A stretch of DNA of 64,000 nt from Megaustenia siamemsis (taxonomy: Eukaryota; Mollusca; Gastropoda; Stylommatophora; Ariophantidae). This document shows, piece after piece, positions 55,902 through 64,000 of this stretch. The notes below the pieces were generated by a model, which did not search any database, was not told where the DNA came from, and was given only the letters and a program-made list of their open reading frames with translations. The DNA lies in the NCBI GenBank assembly GCA_032433765.1, contig JAVIAB010000051.1, positions 83,901,973-83,965,972 on the forward strand. The letters are read 5' to 3'. Made by a program: the position numbers and the translations under genes. Position 1 is the first letter of the stretch, and every line of letters begins with the position of its first letter.

Positions 55902-56596
55902 TGGGAATAAATAATTACCACTTGGTTTTGAAAAAAAAAAAAAACAATATCCCCTGTAATGGTAGGACATATAACACAAGTATTAAAAGTGCATACAAGT
56001 TGGCCTGAAAATATGAAATTGACAAAATATAAACAAATAATGAATACAAAACATTTCAACTGATTAAGGAATTGAAAACAACACTTTAGAGAATTCGGTG
56101 AACGAGAAGAACAGAACCAATACCGACCCAAACAAGAATAAAGATGACAAACAAGTTAAATTAATAATTAGACATAATAAGATCATGCAAAGTCAAAGAA
56201 CTCTACTATACTTAGTAATTACATCTTCACTTTAAATTTGTACTATTGTTTTGATCATCACAATTCTTTGAAAGGAAAAGTGCAAAACATTGCCATCTCT
56301 ATTCCTCAATAACTGTGTTAAATGTAATCGGTAGTTACTCTATTGTGGGTGTTCTTTCTGCACAACATATTATATATTGTCTGCTGGTGTGAACGACCGA
56401 GATCTTCACTTTTAACCGTTCCTAACGTTTTGCTCATAATATTGTTGTTGTTGAATGTTTTCAGCGCCCCCTACATATAGGTACTTAGGAATTATATTTT
56501 TTTTATGTTGATGTGCATATATTTCCATTACTTTTACCTACTATCAAAACGTTTTCTACTTTTTCTGTTCACATAATATGCCCCTCCCATCCCACA

Positions 56597-56635
<39 letters not shown>

Positions 56636-56966
56636 GAGAAAGAATTTACCTATCTATAGTCCTTCCTCATCAAATTTAGCTATTCATCCGGGCCATCGAC
56701 GGGTCTCAAAATATTCTTCTGTGATATCACATCTGCAGTATTTAATGAGAAATTATTTCTCTCTTGCATCTAGGGTCCAGGACTAGCATTGGTAGCATAA
56801 CGTTTGGATAAAGATTGTATTGTACAGTTCCCGTTTTGTCTCCAGAGTTATTTATTTCCTTGTTGGACAATAGTGATGATAGTCGTCCAATGATTTGACA
56901 AGCTGTGTTGCATTTTGAATCTGTCTCTGCTGTTTGTGAATTGTCGTTTGTCATTAGACTTCCTAG

Positions 56967-56971
<5 letters not shown>
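55902..56971. other. AT-rich interval with (GA)n
   Basis: Holds a (GA)22 tract at 56596-56640 interrupted once by GC, and A/T homopolymers. No gene supported. Confidence 0.45.
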
Positions 56972-57018
<47 letters not shown>

Positions 57019-57354
57019 GATCAGGACTCAATCAGAGTAGGATTCCAGACTCCCACATGAAGTCAGCTGTCAGGTTAAGTGTGTTGATCGCCCCCACAGA
57101 CAGAACATCACAATTAGAGTCTGCCAGATCCACTCTGATTGAACACCCGTTAAAACGTTGCACTGTTTTCTGCGCCAGTGGCCCAGTGCATCCGATTTCA
57201 GCCAGCATTTTATTCAGGTTTGCTTTCCTTAGCTTTGATTGTCCCCAATCTTCCTACAAGGCAGCAGATGATCTTTTCTGTCGGGGGATTCTGCCCTTAG
57301 ATGGTCGGCCCTCCCAGGTTTACGAGCACCATCTGCCCGAGTCACTAGAGGTGA
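56972..57354 (+). mobile_element. Composite repeat element, core of copy 3
   Basis: (CT)22 at 56972-57016, then the full core GCGATCAGGACTCAATCAG ... CACCATCTGCCCGAGTCACT ending in AGAGGTGACTAACACAG. About 90 percent identical by eye to the inverted core at 14224-14554. Shares all landmarks, including the ATCGCCCCCACAGACAGAAC block missing from copy 2. Confidence 0.8.
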
Positions 57355-57676
57355 CTAACACAGACATGCACACACAAAGATATGAGATGTGGCAAACACA
57401 GACATGCACACAGCGATACGAGGCATGACTAACATAGACATGCACACACAAAGATATGACACATGACTAACATAGACATGCACACAAAGATATGAGATAT
57501 GACTGACATAGGCATGCACACACAAAGATATGACTAACATAGACATGCACACAAAGATATGAGATATGACTGACATATATATGCACACACAAAGATATGA
57601 CACATGACTAACATAGACATACACACACAAAGATATGAGATGTGACTATCATAGCCATGCACACACAATGATATGA
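57355..57676. repeat. 36-bp minisatellite arm of composite element (copy 3)
   Basis: About nine units of 26-38 bp, GACTAACATAGACATGCACA plus CACAAAGATATGAGATAT, in the same position and relative orientation to the core as at 13675-14223. The array ends at 57676, where LINE-C sequence begins. Confidence 0.9.
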
Positions 57677-58735
57677 AATAATCAACATGCTGGATAAATT
57701 AAACATTGATGGCAAGGATCTGTAAATCATAAAAAAAAAAACAATTACTGGCAACAAACAGCAGCAATACGAATTAACAACCAAACAGGACAATTTCAAC
57801 TTATAAAACAAGAAACCAGACAAGGTTGTGTTCTGTCGCCGGATTTGTTTTCACTTTACAGCGAACATATTATGAGATCAATAGTAGACAAAAAAGGAAT
57901 TGAAGTCAACGGTCACAACATAAATAATTTACGATATGTGGGTGACACAGTCTTAATAGCAGAAATAGAGAACGAACTACAAGAAATGATAGACATAATA
58001 GTAAGACGTAATAGTAAAGAAAGCATCAAGAAAGGTCTCAGTCTGAATAGTAAGAAAACAGAAGTAATGGTCATATCGAAGAAACAATCATCACCAGCAT
58101 GCAGCATAAAAATAAACAGGACAAATTTAAAACAAGTGCAACACGTCAAATAATTCGGCACAATAATAACATCAGATGGAAGATGCACCTCAGAAATAAA
58201 AAGCAGAATACCTCAGGCCAAAATAGCATTTCAGAAAATGAAAAATATCTTATGCAACAAATCCGTGTCAATAGAAATGAGAAAGAGAGTTCACCGGTGC
58301 TATGTAGAACCAATTCTGACCTATGGAAGTGAGTCATGGGCAGTAGACAAACAAATGAAAAGAAGATTGGAGGCAACAGAGATGTGATTTCTCAGAAGAA
58401 TGTTAAAAGTTCCCTGGACAGCAAAAAGGCAATGAGGAAATTCTCAAAGAGGCCAACACAAAAAAAGGAACTCTTAAAAAACATCAGAAAAAAAAGCAAT
58501 CAACATTTTTGGGCACATCATGAGAAGAGGAAAGTTGGAATACTTGGTTACAACTGGCAAAATAAAAGTAAAGAGAGATTGCGGACGGCAAAGAGAGAAA
58601 ATACATGATAGCTTGGTGTCATGGCAAGGAAAACAATCAACAACAGAACTGATACGATGCACTGTGGATAGAAGATTGTGGAAGGACATGATCGCCCACG
58701 CCAACCGGTATGGCACACGATGATGATTATTATAC
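57677..58735 (+). mobile_element. LINE-C, longest copy (RT palm to tail)
   Basis: 5'-truncated RTE-like LINE. It runs from NMLDKLNIDGKDL-like sequence through GCVLSPDLFSLYSEHIM (57830) and YVGDTVLIAEIENELQEM, where the expected YADD aspartate pair is altered to VGD. A C-terminal part follows with MKNILCNKSVSIEMRKRV, RRMLKVPWTAK, GHIMRRGKLEYLVTTGKIK and HANRYGT, then a TGATGATGAT tail. Frameshifts at about 57720, 58150 and 58430. Begins exactly at the end of the composite element's minisatellite. Confidence 0.9.
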
Positions 58736-59050
58736 TACTTCCCTGTATATCCTAATTTCAAGCCATTAATCTGTTATCACTTTCATCATCATTTCAAAAC
58801 CTACAATATGTTAACAATTTGTTCAAGCGTACAAACCACGCCATAACATCCAATCCTACTAGCTTCCTACACAACCTCTAGACTGTCAACTGTTACTACC
58901 AGACAAAATTATCACAACTGGAAGTAACAAACATCATACATACTTTTTTTATTAACATTTTATTCCCCTTTACATGCCATTTCTCTTTCTAGTTTGAATT
59001 TTAAATTATTATTTTTTTTAAATTTTAAATACATATTTGTATGTGTGTTG
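58736..59050. other. Interval without recognised features
   Basis: AT-rich; nothing supported. Confidence 0.45.
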
Positions 59051-59336
59051 TATGTTTGTTCTTAAAAAAAAAAAGTCAAGTACCCCCGTCACGCCAAGTG
59101 GCGTATAGGGAAAATATGGTGTTAGTGACCATACATTTTACAGACCTTCAGCACATGATTTTTGGGGTAATGTGGTCGGTATTACGCCCGTGCTGCTTTA
59201 CTTTCCCAGAAAAAAATCCGGTACCCATTTAAGGCTGGGTGAACCGGAAGCCGTCGGTTGGGATCGAACCCTACCCCTTGTCCTTTGTAGTCCAGTTCAC
59301 TAACCACTGAGCTATCGCGGCTCCCTATGTTTGTTC
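59051..59336 (-). mobile_element. tRNA-derived SINE with 11-bp target duplication
   Basis: Body 59062-59325 on the minus strand, with TAGCTCAGTGGTTAGTGAAC (A box), GGTTCGATCCCAACCG (B box) and a 3' inverted repeat ACGCCACTTGGCGT followed by GACGGGGGTACTTGAC. Flanked by TATGTTTGTTC at 59051-59061 and 59326-59336. The best-preserved copy of the family; its A and B boxes are near consensus. Confidence 0.94.
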
Positions 59337-59814
59337 CTGTTGAAGGAATTTGTGCCGAAACATCGTTCTGATTTGTGGTGTCCACTTGTCACATGAAACT
59401 TTAACTGTACCATCTTTGTTATATATTTATATTTGTGCATATTTGCTAACACACATCCCCAGTGCTAGAGTTGCAGGACCACTTGTAATAAGACAACCAT
59501 AGGCCCATCAACTTAATATCAAATTGCAGATGCAACGGGAAAACAAAAATAAGCAGACTAGTCCAAGACAAACACAAATAATGAATATTTGTGCTCAGGG
59601 AAATACTGGCACTAATAAAACATAATATAAATCAAATTTTTCCCTGTTTAACGTGCACTTTTCTCATTTCGCTCCCTGCATTTGTTTTCATTATTTCAAG
59701 GATATGACACTGGTTTTTTTGGTATCCTGGAATGTAGATTGACAGCTGTTTCTAAGCACTGGTTCCGTTTCTCTTCTCATTAAATAACAAGTCACATCAC
59801 TTTCTGTTCTTTTG
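59337..59814. other. Interval without recognised features
   Basis: AT-rich; nothing supported. Confidence 0.45.
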
Positions 59815-60535
59815 ATGTGAGTGACCAAATACATTATGTATTTCACATTCTGTCGAGTGACCAATTACATTTTGAATTTCTCATTCAGTCGAGTGACCAA
59901 TTACATTATGTATTTCTCATTCTGTCGAGTGACCAATTACATTATGTATTTCTCATTCAGTCGAGTGATCAAATACATTATGTATTTCTCATTCTGTCGA
60001 GTGACCAATTACATTTTGTATTTCTCATTTTGTCGAGTGACCAATTACATTATGTATTTCTCATTTTGTCGAGTGACCAATTACATTATGTATTTCTCAT
60101 TCTGTCGAGTGACCAATTACATTATGTATTTCTCATTCTGTCGAGTGACCAATTACATTATGTATTTCTCATTCTGTCGAGTGACCAATTACATTATGTA
60201 TTTCTCATTCTGTCGAGTGACCAGTTACATTATGTATTTCTCATTCTGTCGAGTGACCAATTACATTATGTATTTCTTATTCTGTCGAGTGACCAGTTAC
60301 ATTATGTATTTCTTATTCTCTTGAGTGACCAATTACATTTTCAATTTCTCATTCTGTCGAGTGACCAATTACATTATGTATTTCTCATTCTGTCGAGTGA
60401 CCAATTACATTATGTATTTCTCATTCTGTCGAGTGACCAATTACATTATGTATTTCTCATTCTGTCGAGTGACCAATTACATTATGTATTTCTCATTCTG
60501 TCGAGTGACCAATTACATTTTGAATTTCTCATTTC
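59815..60535. repeat. 36-bp minisatellite (GTCGAGTGACCAATTACATT)
   Basis: Twenty units of exactly 36 bp, GTCGAGTGACCAATTACATT plus ATGTATTTCTCATTCT. Constant length keeps two forward frames open (256 and 167 codons), reading SSDQLHYVFLIL or FCRVTNYIMYFS repeats. Variation is by point substitution only. No start context, splice site or conserved domain supports a gene. Confidence 0.95.
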
Positions 60536-60602
60536 ATTCAATGGCATCTTCTCTACGGCCCAATCGTTTCTGATTAACGCCCATTAGCATATTTTTAGCA
60601 AA

Positions 60603-61580
60603 ATATCACTTACATTCAAACATATGCTCCATGCAACGACACATATAGTGAGGACAGCAAACAAGAATATTTTGATGAACTATCAGCCACAATAAATAAA
60701 GTCAAAGACGCAGAGAAATTGTTTGTACTAGATTTCAACGGTAGAGTAGGACAAAGGAGAACACCATGGGAATTATACCTAGGACCATTTAGTGACATTA
60801 GAACAGAGTGTAACAGTAATGGTGAACACCTACTAAATATTTGTGCAGAACATGATCTATATATAACAAACACATTTAATCAGCACAATCGTAACCAAAT
60901 ACTTACTTGGTATAAATGGAATGACACGGACAAGGCCTCCCAAATCGATTTTATTTTGACTAGAAGACATCAAAGGAGGGACATAACAGACTCAAGATCT
61001 ATACCAAATGCAATATTAGATACAGACCATAAGCCTGTTTTACTATGGCAGAAAAAAATGGGTTAGGAAACTACAGATGACAAGACCTCAAGCACAAAGA
61101 ATCGATCTAAAAGCAATAAAGAATGTAAACATACAAAAAGAAATAGAAGAATCCGTAACCAACAAATACCTAACCCGAATACAACCTACAAACATAGAAG
61201 AAGCATGGGAACAGTTTAAAGAAGGTCTGATAGAGTCAACACAAGAGAAATGCGGTCTGAAAAATATAGGAAATAGCAGAAAGAAACTAACAAGATGGTG
61301 GCATGAAGTAGTAAAATCAGCAGTGAAACACAAGAAAGAAAAGTATAAAACGTGGCAGAAGACAAAAACAACAGAAGATTACAATCACTATAGACAAGCC
61401 AGAAATGACAGCAAAAAGATCCTAGAACAAACAAAAGCAGACTCATGGAAAGCATTTGGTGAAGAATTAGCAAAAACATGTAGAGAAGAACCAAGAGAAT
61501 TTTTCAAAAGTGTAAAAGCAATGAGAGTAAGAAATAATGATTATAACCCAACCACTATAATAACAGCATAACTATAATAA
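60603..61580 (+). mobile_element. LINE-D, endonuclease and linker segment
   Basis: RTE-like. ITYIQTYAPCNDTYSED, then the AP-endonuclease block VLDFNGRVG (GDFNARVG in relatives; first G replaced), NGEHLLNICAEHDLYITNT, LTWYKW, SQIDFILTRR and TDHKPVLLWQKK. After a stop at 61065 comes the linker (KKLTRWWHEVVKSAVKHKK, YNHYRQARNDSKKILEQ, WKAFGEELAKTCREEPREFF). Lightly damaged. Interrupted at 61581 by a LINE-C fragment, with ATAATAA on both sides. Confidence 0.9.
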
Positions 61581-61860
61581 AGAGGCCAACACAAAAAGGG
61601 AGCTCTTAAAAAAACATCAGAAAGAAGCAATCAACATTTTTTGGGCACATCATGAGAATAGGAAAGTTGGAATACTTGGTTACAACTGGCAAAATAAAAG
61701 GAAAGAGAGATCGCGGACGACAAAGAGAGAAAATACTGGATAGCTTGGTGTCATGGCATGGAAAACAGTCAACAAGAGAACTGATACGATGCACTGTAGA
61801 TATAAGATTGTGGAGGGACATGATCGCCTACGCCAGCCGGCATGGTACATGATGATGATG
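61581..61860 (+). mobile_element. LINE-C 3'-end fragment inserted in LINE-D
   Basis: AGAGGCCAACACAAAAAGGG through GHIMR-like, KLEYLVTTGKIKGKRDRGRQ, LIRCTVDIRLWRDMIAYAS and RHGT-stop, tail ATGATGATGATG. The flanking ATAATAA (61574-61580 and 61861-61867) is consistent with a 7-bp target duplication. Removing the fragment restores the LINE-D frame TIINDKNGR. A 280-bp 5'-truncated copy. Confidence 0.9.
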
Positions 61861-62756
61861 ATAATAAACGACAAGAACGGTAGACCAATCAGCAGCAGGA
61901 AAAATATAATAATCAGATGGAGAGAATACTTTAAGGAACTATTAAATCAGGGAAATACAAACGGAAATACAGAGTTTAAACATCGGCAGTATGATGAACA
62001 GGAACCGAATATACTTAAAGCAGAAGTAGAATGGGCATTGAAACAGAATAATAAGAACAAAGCAGCTGGTATAGATGGAATAACAACAGAAATGCTACTA
62101 GCTTGTAAGGAAACAGCTATAGATTGGCTTACTATCATATTCAATATGGCTTGTGAAGAAAGAAATGTCCCAGACGACTGGCAAAAAGCTATCATTGTCC
62201 CATTTTGGAAGAATAAGGGAAGCAAAAGGGAGTGTGAAATGTACAGAGGAATATCCCTATTGAGTCAAGTTGGTAAAATGTTTGCTAAAATATTAGAGAG
62301 GAGAGTAAGATACATAATAGAACCTCAATTAAGTAATAATCAATTCGGATTCAGAAAAGGCAAAAGCTGTACTTATGCTATATTTACATTGAGACAACTA
62401 TGTGAAAAACAATAGAATATGACAGAAACCTAAATATAGTGTTTATAGAACAGGAAAAAGCGTTTGATAATGTGGACAGGAACAAACTTTGGCAAACTTT
62501 AGAAACCTACGGGGTAGCAGGACAACTACTAGAAAATATAATGGCATTATATAAAAACAGTCAAAGTGCCGTCAGAACATCGGAAGGTCTGTCAGAATGG
62601 TTTCAGGTTACAACAGGTGTAAGACAAGGATGTGTCCTCTCACCACTCCTCTTCATCATATATATGGACAAAATAAATCAGGAAACAACCAACAACAAGG
62701 ACAAATCAAATAATAACATAGAGGTAGAAAACTACAACATCAATGAGCACAAAGTT
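61861..62756 (+). mobile_element. LINE-D, reverse-transcriptase segment
   Basis: Resumes LINE-D: INDKNGRPISSRKNI, IIRWREYFKELLNQGN, NKAAGIDGITTEMLLACK, WQKAIIVPFWKNKGSKREC, YRGISLLSQVGKMFAKIL, NNQFGFRKGKSCTYAIFTL. A stop at 62413 and frameshift follow. Then EKAFDNVDRNKLWQTLETY, TGVRQGCVLSPLLFIIYMDK. Truncated before the catalytic ADD block where the CACCCGAGCAAGACCACAG array starts. Confidence 0.9.
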
Positions 62757-62905
62757 TGCTACACCCGAGCAAGACCACAGTCTGCTCTAGCAAGTCAAGA
62801 CGGGCCAGACCTTCCTACACCCGAGCAAGACCACAGTCTGCTCTAGCAAGTCAAGACTGGCCAGTCCTTCCTACACCCGAGCAAGACCACAGTCTGCTCT
62901 AGCAA
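62757..62905. repeat. 56-bp tandem triplication
   Basis: Two and a half units of 56 bp, CACCCGAGCAAGACCACAGT plus CTGCTCTAGCAAGTCAAGAC plus GGGCCAGACCTTCCTA, at the LINE-D truncation point. Confidence 0.92.
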
Positions 62906-63234
62906 GTTTAAGTGCTGAAGACGGAGGCAACCAGCCAAGCAATCAGGATGTCACGCACTCAAGCCAATGGGAAGTATGTCTATAACTGCGAATCTATGTG
63001 GCACTCGCTCTGTGATGGACACTTAGTCAGGTGCATTGCCGGGCCCTCAGCCTCGAAAGGGCCCAGCCACTATTACTGGATATCCTTCTCAACCACCCCG
63101 TGGAGCCAGGAGACGAGAGAATAGAGCTACTGGCCAATCAAAACTAAGACCATTTAAAATAATGCACTGGAATGCTGAAGGTATCAACAGCAAAAGAGAT
63201 GGATACAGTGAGATATAGAGTTGAAAAATATTCT
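62906..63234 (+). mobile_element. 5' start of a Jockey-like LINE (fragment)
   Basis: A proline/arginine-rich leader (SQPPRGARRRENRATGQSK) runs into LRPFKIMHWNAEGINSKRDG, the WNAEG motif that opens the endonuclease of Jockey-clade elements. Stops at 63214. It is the only Jockey 5' sequence in the window and not contiguous with the remnant at 14571. Confidence 0.68.
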
Positions 63235-64000
63235 CTCCACAAGCAGCAGGGATATTTATAATATGACTTCCAATTGTTATTCCAGGTATGTCCCTTATGT
63301 ATCTTAAAATAATTTCACCATAGATATTAAATAAATCTGGTGACAGTAAACAACCTTGCTTAATACCCTGTTTTTTTTTTGTTGAAATATTTTCAATTGA
63401 TTTCCAGTTCTTATAGCGCTGTTTGTTGCCAGTACATGTTCTTTATTATTCTTAGATCTTAGCTGTCAACGTTTCTTCTAAAATTGTGATTATTTCTTGG
63501 TGCTTTACTTTGTCAAATGCTTTAGGAAATCTATGAAAAATAGGTGTAGATCTGTTTTCAACTCCATGGCTCTTTATACTGAAGATCTTATGATGTATAT
63601 GGTATTGTTCGTACCTTTACCTTCAACAAAACCACACAGTCCGTCACTAATTTCTGGACTGATTTTGTTTCGCACTCTTCGCATGACGATTTTTAGTAAT
63701 ATCTTATGCGATGATCATCGCATTCCATCGCACCAGATTTCTTTAATAGGGCTATGAATATTGATTTGAGTCTGGTATATATCCACTATTATAGATATAA
63801 TTCAATATTTTTTATATTATTTCTATTCCAGAATCACCCATGGCTACAATCTCTTCTTTATTTATAGTATCTGGTCCAGGAGCTTTTCCTGCTTTCATAT
63901 TACGCAAGGCGTTTTCCACTTCATTGTTGAGTTTATCTGGCCCTGCCCTTATCTTTAATATTTACTTCTGTTCGTTCAACATCAGAAAGACCTTTAATTT
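63235..64000 (-). mobile_element. LINE-A copy 4, reverse-transcriptase part, runs off the window
   Basis: The minus strand reads ENALRNMKAGKAPGPDTINK, EEIVAMGDSG, YNSGYIPD, then a decayed middle, KAFDKVKHQEIITILEET and GCLLSPDLFNIYGEIIL-like sequence. Many stops and frameshifts, A-rich slippage at 63370. Parallel to 42060-42790 of the copy at 41899. Confidence 0.85.

Noticed and set aside
56972..57676. Helitron identity for the composite element
   Set aside because: Tandem organisation is suggestive, but I could not find a 5' TC or a 3' CTRR end with hairpin, so the class is left open.
59235..59325. Functional tRNA gene on the minus strand
   Set aside because: A and B boxes are good but no acceptor stem pairs, and the sequence continues into a shared SINE body with target duplications.
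59817..60587. 256-codon frame with a 12-residue repeat
   Set aside because: Exact 36-bp units keep any frame open; two frames are open together and neither has a recognisable start or domain.

Overview
This window looks like non-coding, repeat-saturated DNA from a metazoan nuclear genome. Nothing resembles a bacterial gene layout. The content is decayed non-LTR retrotransposons, a mariner DNA transposon, tRNA-derived SINEs, splice-site-bounded mini-exons and more than 15 unrelated tandem arrays. The degenerate EGF / fucolectin-like receptor sequence, the Jockey-like and RTE-like LINE families and the SINE style suggest a mollusc or other lophotrochozoan, perhaps a gastropod. That assignment is inference; no marker in the window proves it.

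Layout. 0-10 kb is mostly satellite: a 25-bp array, a 42-bp array, a poly-C-rich ~38-bp array (4.5-7.4 kb) and a 31-bp array open in all three forward frames (7.4-9.9 kb). A 39-bp mini-exon candidate lies at 10380. 11-20 kb holds a SINE with target duplications, an EGF/fucolectin pseudogene, a composite minisatellite-bearing element, a long-dead Jockey-like LINE with a minisatellite inside it, and several LINE/SINE scraps. 22-26 kb holds LINE-A and dispersed-repeat pieces and a 59-bp satellite that appears to be made from the 3' end of LINE-A. Two exon-like segments at 26344-26592 and 26818-26859 join in phase and may be the 3' end of a host gene on the + strand. 29.5-39.2 kb is one long polypyrimidine region of changing short tandem units. 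40-47 kb is a nest: LINE-A carrying an intact mariner, then an inverted LINE-A carrying a twin-primed LINE-B. 47.8-64 kb alternates arrays (30, 34, 24 and 36 bp), SINEs, a second full composite element and RTE-like LINE fragments.

For this report I name the LINE families A, C, D (RTE-like, ending in ATG-trimer tails where the end is present), B (RTE-like, different 3' end) and E (short scrap). A and C share a C-terminal region containing GKI(E/K)G(R/K)RDRG. Four insertions can be bounded by target duplications against other repeats (mariner in A, B in A, C in D, plus three SINEs in unassigned DNA), which gives a relative age order: LINE-A is old, and mariner and LINE-B are younger.

Summing the arrays gives about 25 kb of tandem repeat, roughly 39 percent of the window. 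Only one protein gene looks intact, the mariner transposase at 40719-41789. I see no complete host gene, rRNA, functional tRNA or CRISPR array. The strongest candidate novelties are the satellite born from a retrotransposon 3' end, the composite element that carries its own minisatellite, and the 9.7-kb polypyrimidine region.
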